64,000 nucleotides of DNA from Dyadobacter sp. CY356 (GCF_021440195.1 NZ_JAJTSZ010000003.1:124001-188000); one strand, 5' to 3'; numbered from the stretch's first letter, positions 9,536 to 18,666 are shown. The notes: generated by a model not told the origin, from the letters alone. Numbers and translations: made by a program.

Positions 9536-10876
9536 ATGCAAACTACGCAAAATAAATTTGAGCTATTTAAGCTTAACCGTCAATTACTCAATGCAATTGA
9601 AGAAGCAGGCTACACGGAGCCCACACCCATTCAGGAACAGGCAATACCTTTAGCACTAGCCGGACAGGATATATTGGGCATTGCCCAGACAGGTACCGGC
9701 AAAACCGCTGCTTACACTTTACCTTTGCTGATGCGTATCAAATACGCACAGGGACAGGATCCCCGCGCTTTGATTTTAGCTCCAACACGTGAGCTGGCTA
9801 TGCAAATAGCAGAGGCTGTTACCGAGTTGAGCAAATATACTGACATTCGCACCGTCGTCCTTTTTGGCGGTGTCGGCCCGAAATCGCAGATCGATGCGAT
9901 CCGGAAAGGCGTGGATATAATCGTTGCTACACCAGGACGGTTTATGGATCTGTATTTACAGGAGGAAATTGTTGTGAAGCATATCAACGTCATGATTTTA
10001 GATGAAGCTGATAAAATGATGGATATGGGTTTTATGCCGCAGATCCGTCGTTTTCTTGAAATCCTCCCCCGCAAACGCCAGAATATGCTTTTTTCGGCCA
10101 CTTTTTCGGATAAGGTTGAAAAGCTGTCTTTTGAGTTTCTCGAATATCCTACCCGAATAGAAGTAACACCGCAGGCAACAACGGCTGAAAGAGTTACGCA
10201 GGTACTTTACGAACTGCCCAATTTCCGGACAAAGATTAATCTGCTTTCCAGTTTATTGAAAGACGAAGAATTTTTTAAGCGTGTACTGATTTTTACGCGA
10301 AGTCGTGAAGTGGCCGGACAGGTTCACAGTTATCTTCTCAATGGGGTTGTAAAAGAAAATGAGCTCCGTGTTATACATGCCAATAAAGGGCAAAACACCC
10401 GGACGAATGCAATGGATGCTTTTAAGGAAGGATCTGTGCGGGTAATGGTGGCGACGGATGTTGTGGCGAGGGGAATTGATATCACCGAAGTAAGCCACGT
10501 AATCAACTTTGACGTTCCTTTGATTTACGAGGATTATGTCCATAGAATCGGGCGGACAGGAAGGGCAAATATGCTTGGACAAGCGATTACTTTCATGACA
10601 ATTGCCGATGAATATCACATTGCAAAAATAGAAAAAATGATTCGGATGGAAATTCCACGTCAGGAATTGCCGGAAGATCTTGAAATCGCAAAAACGCCGG
10701 TTGATGAGCGCCAGATGATGCTTCGCGAAATTGATAATCAGAAAAGAAAAGAGGATCCGACGTTTCTGGGTGCATTTCATGAGAAAAAGAACGCACACTT
10801 GTTCAAGGCTAAAACTACTTCTAAGGCCAAAGATACGGGTCGTAGAAAGACAGCTACAAAGCGAAGTAAACGATAA
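9536..10876 (+). CDS. DEAD-box ATP-dependent RNA helicase
   Basis: Unwinds structured RNA, probably in ribosome assembly or mRNA turnover. All signature motifs are visible in order: Q motif (GYTEPTPIQEQAIPLAL), motif I AQTGTGKT, Ia PTRELA, Ib TPGR, II DEAD, III SAT, V TDVVARGID and VI HRIGRTGR. A basic tail rich in K/R/T (about 420-446) likely binds RNA. It resembles the RhlE/CsdA group, and the exact subfamily cannot be fixed by eye. The ATG at 9536 (446 residues) opens MQTTQNKFELF; a TTG extension 21 nt upstream would overlap the promoter element and is rejected. Confidence 0.95.
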   Translation: MQTTQNKFELFKLNRQLLNAIEEAGYTEPTPIQEQAIPLALAGQDILGIAQTGTGKTAAYTLPLLMRIKYAQGQDPRALILAPTRELAMQIAEAVTELSKYTDIRTVVLFGGVGPKSQIDAIRKGVDIIVATPGRFMDLYLQEEIVVKHINVMILDEADKMMDMGFMPQIRRFLEILPRKRQNMLFSATFSDKVEKLSFEFLEYPTRIEVTPQATTAERVTQVLYELPNFRTKINLLSSLLKDEEFFKRVLIFTRSREVAGQVHSYLLNGVVKENELRVIHANKGQNTRTNAMDAFKEGSVRVMVATDVVARGIDITEVSHVINFDVPLIYEDYVHRIGRTGRANMLGQAITFMTIADEYHIAKIEKMIRMEIPRQELPEDLEIAKTPVDERQMMLREIDNQKRKEDPTFLGAFHEKKNAHLFKAKTTSKAKDTGRRKTATKRSKR

Positions 10877-10948
10877 GAATACAATACGATATCCAATAAT
10901 TCCGTTTAACTTGGACAATAGAAAAGCCTGTTTCTCTATTTTTAATTT

Positions 10949-11689
10949 ATGAAAGAATCCGTTGTTATTTGGTTTGCTCTTTTAATACCTGTTCTCGGGC
11001 TTGCCCAGGAAAAACATCTGGCGAGTGCGGCACCTGGTTCTGATACCAATATTTCACAAAGAAGGCCGCTGGAATTAAAAGAAAGACGTGTCGTTCCTTT
11101 ATTTGGGGAGGAAAGCAAAACTTCTCAGCAGATTGATGAAGAAATAAAATTTTTAAGTGATTGCGATAAATCATTTTCAAGCAGACCGGAGGCCAGCAGC
11201 TTTTTTTCTGCCCGCGCCTGGGAATATTTACAGGAAGGATCTTTGGATACAGCATGCTATCGTTTCAATCTTGCTAATTTGTTGAACGACAAAAATGTTG
11301 AAGCTTATTGGGGACTTGGTGTAGTATGTTACCAGAGAGAAAACTGGGTAGATGCAAAACGTATGTTGAGTAAAGGCGTGAATCTTCAATCGAACAATGT
11401 TCCTTTGCTGGTTGATCTTTCTACAGTTGATCTGAAACTTTATGCGATGAACAAACAGCAGGAAGACCTGGATGAGGCGAATAAGTTGTTGGAAGAAGCG
11501 GTTGCGCTGGATTCAACTTATGCTTTGGGCCAGTATAATCTTGCACTGGTATACTACAACAGAAACGAACCGGAGAAATCCTGGGAGCGTCTTCACAAAG
11601 GCCGGTCACTGGATTTTAGTCAGTTAAATATTGAATTTGTTGAGCTTTTAAAAGCAAAAATGCCTGATCCGTTAGGGTTTTTTAAGTAA
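10949..11689 (+). CDS. Exported tetratricopeptide repeat protein
   Basis: A 246-residue protein with a signal peptide (about 1-20, ending LGLAQ). A polar region is followed by TPR-like helical repeats from about residue 90 to 235 (for example ACYRFNLANLLNDKNVEAYWGLGVVCY and YALGQYNLALVYYNRNEPEKSWERLHKG). TPR proteins act as protein-binding scaffolds; the partner is unknown. It follows the helicase gene by 72 bp on the same strand and ends in a bidirectional terminator. It is likely periplasmic, as no lipobox or sorting tail is visible. Confidence 0.85.
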   Translation: MKESVVIWFALLIPVLGLAQEKHLASAAPGSDTNISQRRPLELKERRVVPLFGEESKTSQQIDEEIKFLSDCDKSFSSRPEASSFFSARAWEYLQEGSLDTACYRFNLANLLNDKNVEAYWGLGVVCYQRENWVDAKRMLSKGVNLQSNNVPLLVDLSTVDLKLYAMNKQQEDLDEANKLLEEAVALDSTYALGQYNLALVYYNRNEPEKSWERLHKGRSLDFSQLNIEFVELLKAKMPDPLGFFK

Positions 11690-11721
11690 GAAGTTATTTA
11701 GAAATCTGATTTAGAGCAGAC

Positions 11722-11761
11722 AAAAAAATAAGTCATCCTTTTCAGGTTGACTTATTTTTTT
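11722..11761. terminator. Bidirectional terminator between TPR gene and B12 operon
   Basis: CAAAAAAATAAGTCA pairs with TGACTTATTTTTTTG around a short loop. A/T runs on both sides allow termination of the plus-strand TPR gene and of the minus-strand B12 operon that ends at 11787. Confidence 0.85.
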
Positions 11762-11786
11762 GATCAAATTATTTTATTGATTTGAA

Positions 11787-12875
11787 TTAAAGTTGCTTGA
11801 AGAAAAATCCGGTAGGAGCCACGCCCACTTTAACCGAATCAACCAAAGAACCATCTCCGCGATAACGAACGGCATAACCAGATTGTGAATAAGAAGGTGT
11901 AACGGCAGCATAAACCAATCCTTGTGTAGGATCAACTGCCAGACCAGTAAAGATTCTGTTTACAAAAGGAGTTGTTACGTTAACCTGTGTATCTGTGATT
12001 GAGAATTTATATGTTGCACCGTGGTTAACATAATTTGCATCTGAATAAGAAAGAACAAAATAGATCGTTGAAAGATCCGGAGCCATTGCAAAATTACCTG
12101 GTGTTTTACTGGTATCCGTTCCTATTTTCAAGGTCGTTTCAATAGCAAAAGTTTCGGTGTTCAAGCGAAATAATTCGATTCCTGCCTGTACCCATAATTT
12201 CCCGTTTGCATCAACTCCGATTGGGTTTGGGGCAGATTTGAAAGTAATGCTGCTTAAAACTGCATCCGAGGAAGTGCTGATAACCGTAAGCTTGTTACCG
12301 GCCCCGTATTCGTAACCACCAACAAAAACTTTGTCTTTCGAGAAAATCATTTTTTCAGGGCCCTTATCTGTACTGATTTTCTTGATTACCTTGTTAGTCG
12401 TCAAATCTACAACAGCAACATAACCAACCGGATAAGTATAATCTGAATTCAATGTATTCCAGCAAGTAACATATGCTTTTTCATTTGTTACGGCTACCAC
12501 GTCACGGGGATTTTCAATGTCAGCATTTATTGTAGCTTCGGATACAAAAGTATTGGCATTTACAATTTGAATTTTATCCTGTCCGGCAGCAGAGTTGTCA
12601 ACAAGGATCAATCCGTGATCTCCGGCGATGTCATAACCCTGGATTCCACCGGCAAGTGCATTCCCGTTTACCAAAGAAAAAACATCGGCGTCAGCAGTTT
12701 TGCTTTCACGTGCAAAATAGGAAACCATACCATTATTTTGCGAAAAGTTACCTTCATTGATTACAAAAACACCCTGAACATAAGTACCTTTTGGAACCGG
12801 ATCGCTCTGGTTACAAGACCATAAAACTGTTGATATAGAAGTGATTGTCAGAATTCTGAATAATTGTTTTTTCAT
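11787..12875 (-). CDS. BtuG-like B12-binding beta-propeller lipoprotein
   Basis: A 362-residue lipoprotein: signal peptide with lipobox VLWSC (acylated Cys21), then a YncE/DUF5074-type beta-propeller in which each blade repeats a pattern like NPRDVVAVTNEKAYVTCW, GPEKMIFSKDKVFVGGY and NPIGVDANGKLWVQAG. It lies 54 bp downstream of btuB and shares its cobalamin riboswitch. In Bacteroides, surface propellers of this type (BtuG) bind cobalamin very tightly and pass it to BtuB. Gene order, lipidation and fold all agree with that role here, but binding is inferred from context. The N terminus (VQGVFVINEGNFSQNNG) is typical of the family. Confidence 0.87.
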   Translation of the reverse strand: MKKQLFRILTITSISTVLWSCNQSDPVPKGTYVQGVFVINEGNFSQNNGMVSYFARESKTADADVFSLVNGNALAGGIQGYDIAGDHGLILVDNSAAGQDKIQIVNANTFVSEATINADIENPRDVVAVTNEKAYVTCWNTLNSDYTYPVGYVAVVDLTTNKVIKKISTDKGPEKMIFSKDKVFVGGYEYGAGNKLTVISTSSDAVLSSITFKSAPNPIGVDANGKLWVQAGIELFRLNTETFAIETTLKIGTDTSKTPGNFAMAPDLSTIYFVLSYSDANYVNHGATYKFSITDTQVNVTTPFVNRIFTGLAVDPTQGLVYAAVTPSYSQSGYAVRYRGDGSLVDSVKVGVAPTGFFFKQL

Positions 12876-12929
12876 TGTTTTTTAATTAAGTATTCGTTTA
12901 AAATTATTATTGGTGTTGTTGATGCTGAT

Positions 12930-14861
12930 TTATAAAGTATGATTGTCAGTTTTTAAAGAAATCAATAAACTAAGGGCAAAACTACGTCCGGGCATGGGAT
13001 TTCCATTAATGGATTGATAAAAAGAATTGTTAATATTATTTACCCTGCCCTGTAACGATGCGGCGGTTCCATGCCAATTAAATGTTGTCTCAGCCAGGAA
13101 ATTTTCCAGAATATATCCTTGCGAAAATTGTGCATGGTCGTCCAAAGTATACCGTTTTGACACACACTGTAACTGATTCGTGAATCGAATTTGTTTATAT
13201 TGAACGAACAAATTAATATTTCCGGAATGTAAAGGAATATGTGATAATTGCTTCCCAACTTTATCAGATGCATAAGCATCATATACTTTTTCTTGTGTAC
13301 TTTTTGTAAAAGCATAATTCAGATTACTACCAGCCTTCCAAATTGTCCAATTCCCTTTCCAGCCAATTTGTGTTTCAATTCCTCTTGCAACAACCAGTTG
13401 AAGATTTTCTACATGGAAATTTCTCGAAGGATTCCAGTAAATCCAGTTGTTGATACGGTTATGATAAGCTGTAACGCTGGCCGTAAATGCATTTATATTG
13501 TTAGAAATGTGTTTTCCTTCCAAACCGACTTCTTTATTAAAACCATCTTCCGGGCGAATATCCGGATTCCCCAGACTTTTCCAATATCGCTCATTCAAGG
13601 TAGGGACGCGGTAACTTCTTCCAATTGAACTTCTGATTTTTAACGACTTAACATTAGTCTGAATCAGCTGATATTCAGCACCCAATGAAGGTGTGAACGG
13701 TGGATTAAAGCCTGTGACAAAAGCCTGGCGCAGATTGACGGAAACCAAAAATTTTGAAGTTGCCTGCCAGCGTGTCAGGAGAAACAAATCTTCACGATTC
13801 TCTGTGGTAACGGGTTTTTCATAATCGGTAAAATGCGTTATGTAGTGCGTAAATTCTCCCCCTGCCTGTATTTGAATATTGCCCAGATTTGTAAATTTCC
13901 ATTCAAACGCACGCTCAATCCTGGCACCAATTCTATCAGTGACTGCATGATCTAATTTTGAATAATCACCTGATGCGTGATTAAGAATATCCCGGATCCA
14001 GGAAGTTCTGACTGTCCAGTTTTCAACCTGATAACGCAGCATTGAGCGGTAAGATTTTATTCCTGTAAACTCTCTGCCTGTAAAAATTTCAGGATTATTG
14101 GTAAGTTGATTATCTGTCAGCCAAAAATGAGCGGATAATTGATGTTTATTTTTGGTGAAATATAAATCCTGAACAATTCCTTTCTGGAAGGTTTCCGATG
14201 GTATCATTATTTTCTTATTGCGTTCGGTGTATGGATAGTGATTATTCATACGACTATCATACGCCGCCGTTTTCCCGGCAATTATCCATTTATTTGAAAG
14301 ACTGGTTCCGTACTTAATTGTTGCCTGCATTTGACTATTGCGGAAACTTTCCTGCTGTCTTCCGATCATAATTTGTAAACCAGCCTGGGGCATAGTGCTC
14401 CCCAATAAAATACTTCCGCCAACGGCATCAGTACCAACAATACTAGCAGAAGAACCATATTGAACTGATAACTGATCAAATCCTGCGACCGGAATTGTTG
14501 AAAAATCAGTTTGTCCCAAGGTTGGCAAATTTATGTTCAGGCCATTCCAAAGTACAGCTGTATGGTTGGCTGATGTTCCCCGAAACGCAACCGTTGCGAG
14601 TTGTCCCGGACCATAATTTTTTATAATGATTGGTGTATTTAATGAAAGCAGATCCGTGATATTCCGGAAACGAAATTGTTCCAAAGCAGCAGAATCAATT
14701 TTCTGAACTTTCAACCCGCTCATAAAACGTTCGGGCGCATAGCCATAAACCGTTACCGGATTCAAGTGGATTGAATCCTTTTGTGCCATTAATTGATTTC
14801 CAAAGGCATGAACCAACAGAATCAAAAGCAGTAGATAAAAGCGATTTTGCCCGCTACGCAC
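12930..14861 (-). CDS. btuB: TonB-dependent vitamin B12 receptor
   Basis: A 643-residue outer-membrane receptor: signal peptide (about 1-26, ending LMAQ), a plug domain (about 40-155; LATVAFRGTSANHTAVLWNG, GTDAVGGSILL), then a 22-strand type barrel ending in a terminal strand with alternating hydrophobics (SFALSLLISL). It imports cobalamin using TonB energy. The assignment to BtuB, rather than another TonB receptor, rests on the cobalamin riboswitch directly upstream (14934-15110) and the BtuG-like partner downstream. It is shorter than SusC-type receptors and lacks their N-terminal carboxypeptidase-like domain, as BtuB should. Confidence 0.93.
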   Translation of the reverse strand: MRSGQNRFYLLLLILLVHAFGNQLMAQKDSIHLNPVTVYGYAPERFMSGLKVQKIDSAALEQFRFRNITDLLSLNTPIIIKNYGPGQLATVAFRGTSANHTAVLWNGLNINLPTLGQTDFSTIPVAGFDQLSVQYGSSASIVGTDAVGGSILLGSTMPQAGLQIMIGRQQESFRNSQMQATIKYGTSLSNKWIIAGKTAAYDSRMNNHYPYTERNKKIMIPSETFQKGIVQDLYFTKNKHQLSAHFWLTDNQLTNNPEIFTGREFTGIKSYRSMLRYQVENWTVRTSWIRDILNHASGDYSKLDHAVTDRIGARIERAFEWKFTNLGNIQIQAGGEFTHYITHFTDYEKPVTTENREDLFLLTRWQATSKFLVSVNLRQAFVTGFNPPFTPSLGAEYQLIQTNVKSLKIRSSIGRSYRVPTLNERYWKSLGNPDIRPEDGFNKEVGLEGKHISNNINAFTASVTAYHNRINNWIYWNPSRNFHVENLQLVVARGIETQIGWKGNWTIWKAGSNLNYAFTKSTQEKVYDAYASDKVGKQLSHIPLHSGNINLFVQYKQIRFTNQLQCVSKRYTLDDHAQFSQGYILENFLAETTFNWHGTAASLQGRVNNINNSFYQSINGNPMPGRSFALSLLISLKTDNHTL

Positions 14862-14933
14862 CGTAAAACTTCAAGATCATCATACAAAACGATTAAATGA
14901 TTTTTCCTCCGAAAATCAAAACGCTGAATATTT

Positions 14934-15110
14934 CTGGCAGGTCTCCTGGCTTGTCTTGCTGATCCTGTACCTTCCCGTTTTCACAGTGGTTATGCAGATG
15001 AGATCAGTTTTTTGTAAGACTTACAGTTGCGGGGACAGCTCCCGTTTTTCGCGGGATTCCCTATTAAGCCATCCTGTTGATTTGATTCAACGCCTGGCAC
15101 CAAAAACATT
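14934..15110 (-). ncRNA. Cobalamin riboswitch
   Basis: Read on the minus strand, the conserved landmarks of the B12 riboswitch appear in order: GGTGCCAGGCG at the 5' end, AACAGGATGGCTTAATAGGGAA, GGGAGCTGTCCCCGCAACTG (the B12-box core), CCACTG, GGGAAGG, and AAGCCAGGAGACCTGCC at the 3' end. It sits 73 nt before the btuB start. It should lower btuB and BtuG-like expression when adenosylcobalamin is plentiful. Confidence 0.97.
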
Positions 15111-15210
15111 GTAAAGTTAAGGAAATTATGCGGGCAGGACGTAATCGTTTTTCAAAAACGGAGCTTTCCTTACAATCGGATGCGTTATCTTTACTTAAAA
15201 TTATGACATT

Positions 15211-16137
15211 TTGTTACCCGCCACCACGAATCGTTTTTCACTAACTGCTCCTCAAAGAGGTGTCCTGCTGATGCTGGGCGCATCTTTTTTCTTTGCGCTG
15301 ATGTCGGCTATTTCCAAATGGCTGAGCCGGGATTTTCATATTGTGCAGCTGGTTTTCTTTCGGAATATTATTGGTGTATTGTTTATCGGTACAAGCATTT
15401 TAAAGCGACCTTTAAAACAAAAAGGTGGCCGCCTGGGCTTACTTATTTTTCGAGGCGTGGTCGGGACACTTTCGTTATATCTGCTTTTTTACGCCATTCA
15501 GAATCTCGGGTTAAGCCGCGCTTCGACCTATCAATATACTTATCCGATTTTTCTGGCATTTCTTTCCTGGCTTTTTCTGGGTGAAAAATTAAATCTCACG
15601 GAATGGATTGCAATATTGCTGGGCTTTGCCGGAATTCTTTTCGTTTTCCGTCCTGATCTTTCCATGTCGGTGAGAAATCATGTAATTGGTTTGGGCAATG
15701 CCTTATTAACTGCTGTGGCATATCTGGCCATTCGCCAGCTTGGGCAGGTTTATGACACCCGTGCTATCGTACTTTCCTTTATGTTGAGCGGCATTGTTCT
15801 GCCAATTTTTTCAATCATGATCGGTACCTATTTTCCAAATGACCATCTTGATTTCCTGATAGGAACTTTCAAATGGCCGGCCACCTGGCAGCATTGGCTT
15901 GGATTTCTTGCTATTGGAATAACCGCGATGATCGGGCAAATCATGATGACACAATCCTTCACCTTTGGCAAAGCAGGACGTATTGCAGCAGTTGGATATT
16001 CCAATATTCTTTTTGCTCTGGTGTTTGGGTTTTTGATGGGAGAAGCTATTCCAACCATTGCCACGTTCTTAGGAATGGCAATGATTATTGGCGGGGGATT
16101 ACTTGTTTCCTTTTCAAAAGACAAAACGAGCACTTAA
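15211..16137 (+). CDS. EamA-family (drug/metabolite) transporter
   Basis: A 308-residue membrane protein with about ten helices in two EamA repeats (about 18-150 and 165-300). The first repeat has helix pairs such as LLMLGASFFFALMSAISKWLSR and YTYPIFLAFLSWLFLGEKL, the second IVLPIFSIMIG and IAAVGYSNILFALVFGFLMGE. The substrate is unknown; relatives export metabolites. The only in-frame start before helix 1 is the TTG at 15211: an in-frame TAA precedes it at 15196 and the next ATG (15271) would cut into helix 1. A near -7 element (TATCTTTA, 15186-15193) is just upstream, divergent from the B12 operon. Confidence 0.88.
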   Translation: MLPATTNRFSLTAPQRGVLLMLGASFFFALMSAISKWLSRDFHIVQLVFFRNIIGVLFIGTSILKRPLKQKGGRLGLLIFRGVVGTLSLYLLFYAIQNLGLSRASTYQYTYPIFLAFLSWLFLGEKLNLTEWIAILLGFAGILFVFRPDLSMSVRNHVIGLGNALLTAVAYLAIRQLGQVYDTRAIVLSFMLSGIVLPIFSIMIGTYFPNDHLDFLIGTFKWPATWQHWLGFLAIGITAMIGQIMMTQSFTFGKAGRIAAVGYSNILFALVFGFLMGEAIPTIATFLGMAMIIGGGLLVSFSKDKTST

Positions 16138-16188
16138 ACTTGCCACAGATACACCAATAATTTATTGAATATTCGTGGCGGAGAACAG

Positions 16189-16554
16189 TTAATCTTTCGC
16201 CTCGTTGAATAGTAATTTATTTCCAAACGGATCAATGACTTCCATAGTAATGGCATCCCAGGGTGCTTCTTCCAATCCTGGTCGGTTAAACCGGTAATTT
16301 TTCTCAATTAATTCGGCATGGTACGCTGTCAAACCGACACAGTCTATAAAAACCTTGCTTCCCGGCGTACAATCCCCGTGATGTTCTGTGAGATGTAAAA
16401 CAATTCCTTCCTTTGATATCTGTAAATAAAGTGGAGCGTTGGCGTCGAACTGATGCGTCCAATCGATGGTAAAACCGAGCCAGTTGACATAAAACTCAAT
16501 TGCTTTTGCTTCATCAAATATTCGGATAAGCGGAATAACTTTGTTTACTTTCAT
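16189..16554 (-). CDS. Glyoxalase/bleomycin-resistance superfamily protein
   Basis: A 121-residue single-domain vicinal oxygen chelate fold protein: PLIRIFDEAKAIEFYVNWLGFTIDW at the N terminus and MEVIDPFGNKLLF at the C terminus are standard landmarks. Candidate metal ligands include residues in VLHLTEHHGD and the Glu of ITMEV. Such proteins range from glyoxalases to dioxygenases to drug-binding proteins, so the reaction cannot be named. It is most like the glyoxalase-superfamily proteins annotated next to the bleomycin-resistance group. It is a lone gene. Confidence 0.85.
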   Translation of the reverse strand: MKVNKVIPLIRIFDEAKAIEFYVNWLGFTIDWTHQFDANAPLYLQISKEGIVLHLTEHHGDCTPGSKVFIDCVGLTAYHAELIEKNYRFNRPGLEEAPWDAITMEVIDPFGNKLLFNEAKD

Positions 16555-16703
16555 GATTGAATACTTTTTATGCTAACCAGAAAGATAGCCTGTTCGACAA
16601 GAATGTGTAATGGTAGAATTCAATTATAAAATTGACTGATATTAATTCAGAAAAAAATTATTTGCCCGAAAATTGTGTTAGAAAAATTGGATATCAGAAA
16701 ATT

Positions 16704-17264
16704 ATGAAACGATCACCATATACAATAGTCTTTTTTATCGCTGTGCTTATTGCGTTAACGAGCTTTCAGACAGACGATGAAATGAAAAAATCACAGGAAA
16801 TTCAGTGGATTACCATTGAGGAAGCCTATGTAAAAATCCAGAAGGAACCTCGCAAGGTATTGGTAGATGTCTACACAGACTGGTGTGGCTGGTGTAAGGT
16901 GATGGATCGGGATACATATAAAAATGCCGAGGTCGTTGATTACATCAACAAAAAATATTATGCAGTAAAACTGAATGCCGAACAAAAAGAATCAATAACG
17001 CTGGGTAGTCAAAAATTTGAATTTATTGCGGAAGGGCAAAAAGGTATTCATCAGATAGCCCTGGCACTCACGAATAATCAGCCGAGTTTCCCAACAACGG
17101 TGTTTTTAGACGACAAATTTCAGATGATTCAGCCTCTGTCGGGATATATGAAGGCAAAAGAATTTCATGAAGTGATTACTTTTTTTGGAGATAATTATAA
17201 TAAGAAAGAATCTTTTGAAGATTATAAAGCGAAGACTTATAAGCAGCTTTATACAAGTAAATAA
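16704..17264 (+). CDS. Exported thioredoxin-fold protein
   Basis: From the ATG at 16704 this is 186 residues with a signal peptide (MKRSPYTIVFFIAVLIALTSF) and a thioredoxin-like domain with the redox motif CGWC (Cys61 and Cys64) in VDVYTDWCGWCKVMD. The cis-proline loop is NQPSFPTTVFLD. It resembles DUF255/Thioredoxin_7 proteins of Bacteroidota and likely works as a disulfide reductase or thiol-redox protein in the periplasm. An upstream in-frame start at 16632 would add 24 residues before the signal peptide and is not preferred. The gene ends in a very strong terminator. Confidence 0.87.
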   Translation: MKRSPYTIVFFIAVLIALTSFQTDDEMKKSQEIQWITIEEAYVKIQKEPRKVLVDVYTDWCGWCKVMDRDTYKNAEVVDYINKKYYAVKLNAEQKESITLGSQKFEFIAEGQKGIHQIALALTNNQPSFPTTVFLDDKFQMIQPLSGYMKAKEFHEVITFFGDNYNKKESFEDYKAKTYKQLYTSK

Positions 17265-17277
17265 CCTGGTTAGAAAC

Positions 17278-17329
17278 GATAAAGGCTTAAAAATGATAAC
17301 AATTCATTTTTAAGCCTTTATCGTTTTTC
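17278..17329 (+). terminator. Terminator after the thioredoxin-fold gene
   Basis: A perfect 18-bp stem, GATAAAGGCTTAAAAATG (17278-17295) with CATTTTTAAGCCTTTATC (17305-17322), has a 9-nt loop and a trailing T run. It lies 14 nt after the stop. Confidence 0.9.
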
Positions 17330-17335
17330 TTGTCA

Positions 17336-17545
17336 ATCGAGTCGGCGAATCCATCCCATAGGGATGTCCTGTTTATAGAAGCTAATAGTCGTGACGGAAT
17401 CCAGACTCCTTCGGGGTCGCCTGTAATCTGCTTCTTTCCTGTTTGGGCCAATAATTCAACGAATATTCACAGGAGGCTCCGAAGGAGCCAGAATTTTGCG
17501 GAACAAATGCTATTGCTATAAACAGGAAGCTCCTATGGAGCTAAA
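17336..17545. repeat. Solitary copy of the CCTGTTTATAG hairpin element
   Basis: The stretch has the same plan as one unit of the array at 25.6-27.1 kb. A hairpin (CATCCCATAGGGATG) is followed by CCTGTTTATAGAAG, inner hairpins (GACTCCTTCGGGGTC, GGCTCCGAAGGAGCC), then the inverted GCTATAAACAGGA and a closing hairpin (AGCTCCTATGGAGCT). The 11-bp CCTGTTTATAG / CTATAAACAGG arms are exact inverted repeats about 150 bp apart. It fills the space between two genes and has no coding potential of its own. Confidence 0.85.
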
Positions 17546-17554
17546 CATCCGAGC

Positions 17555-18628
17555 TTAAATCGTTTCGCCTTCCTGCATTCTTTCTGCATTTTCAGCAATA
17601 CGCAGGCGTTCAATAAATTCTCCGATATCACCTTCCATAACAGCCGGCAAATTGTAAACAGTATAACCGATACGGTGGTCCGTAATCCGGCTTTGTGGAT
17701 AATTGTATGTTCTGATTTTGTCAGATCTGTCCCCGCTACCAACCATCGATTTACGTTGAGAACTGACAGCATCATTATGTTCTTTCAATTTAATCTCATA
17801 TAAACGTGAACGCAAAACTCCCAGCGCCTTGTCTTTATTTTTCAACTGTGAACGTTCATCCTGACAGCTGACAACCAGCCCCGAAGGAATGTGTGTCAAA
17901 CGAACAGCGGAATAAGTTGTGTTAACGGACTGTCCACCAGCACCTGACGACATGAAAGTGTCGATACGGACGTCATTCATATTGATCTGAACATCCACTT
18001 CTTCTGCTTCCGGCAAAACGGCCACCGACGCAGCTGAGGTATGAATTCTGCCCTGGGATTCCGTTTGCGGCACGCGCTGAACGCGGTGAACACCCGATTC
18101 AAATTTCATTTTACCATAAACATCGTCACCTTCAACCTTACAGATAATCTCTTTATAACCTCCGTTTGTTCCTTCTGTAAAATCCATGATGGAAGATCTC
18201 CATCCCATTTTTTCGAAGAAACGCTGATACATGCGGAAAATATCTCCGGCAAAAATTGCCGCTTCATCGCCACCGGTTCCACCTCTTACTTCAAGAATGA
18301 TATTACGGCTGTCGTTTGGATCTTTTGGAATCAGTAATTCTTTGATGATCAGATCCATTTCTTCCATTTTTGGAAGTAATTCGTCTAATTCTTCTTTTGC
18401 CATTTGGCGCAGCTCTTCGTCTTTTTCGTTGACGATCATATCTTTTGTCCCTGCAATATCCTTTTGAAGTTTTTGGTAAATTGCATATTGTTCAACAATC
18501 TTTCCCAAATCTTTGTATTCCTTACTTAACTTGGAATATTTCGTAGAATCGGAAACGATTTCAGGCTGTATAATTTGTTGCGAAACTTCTTCGAAACGTT
18601 CTTTTATGGCTTCTAATTTATCTTGCAT
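17555..18628 (-). CDS. prfA: Peptide chain release factor 1
   Basis: Reads UAA and UAG stop codons and triggers peptide release. The 357-residue length is normal for RF1. The catalytic GGQ is in SSGAGGQSVNTT (about residue 230). The stop-codon recognition loop reads VPQTESQGRIHTS (about residue 187), so the PxT motif is PQT instead of the PAT of E. coli; the aligned Pro and Thr are kept. The N-terminal helical domain and the C-terminal charged helix look complete. A -7 element lies at 18667-18674. Confidence 0.97.
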   Translation of the reverse strand: MQDKLEAIKERFEEVSQQIIQPEIVSDSTKYSKLSKEYKDLGKIVEQYAIYQKLQKDIAGTKDMIVNEKDEELRQMAKEELDELLPKMEEMDLIIKELLIPKDPNDSRNIILEVRGGTGGDEAAIFAGDIFRMYQRFFEKMGWRSSIMDFTEGTNGGYKEIICKVEGDDVYGKMKFESGVHRVQRVPQTESQGRIHTSAASVAVLPEAEEVDVQINMNDVRIDTFMSSGAGGQSVNTTYSAVRLTHIPSGLVVSCQDERSQLKNKDKALGVLRSRLYEIKLKEHNDAVSSQRKSMVGSGDRSDKIRTYNYPQSRITDHRIGYTVYNLPAVMEGDIGEFIERLRIAENAERMQEGETI

Positions 18629-18666
18629 ATCGCGTTAATGTCTTTTGGCATTGCATATTCGGGCGA

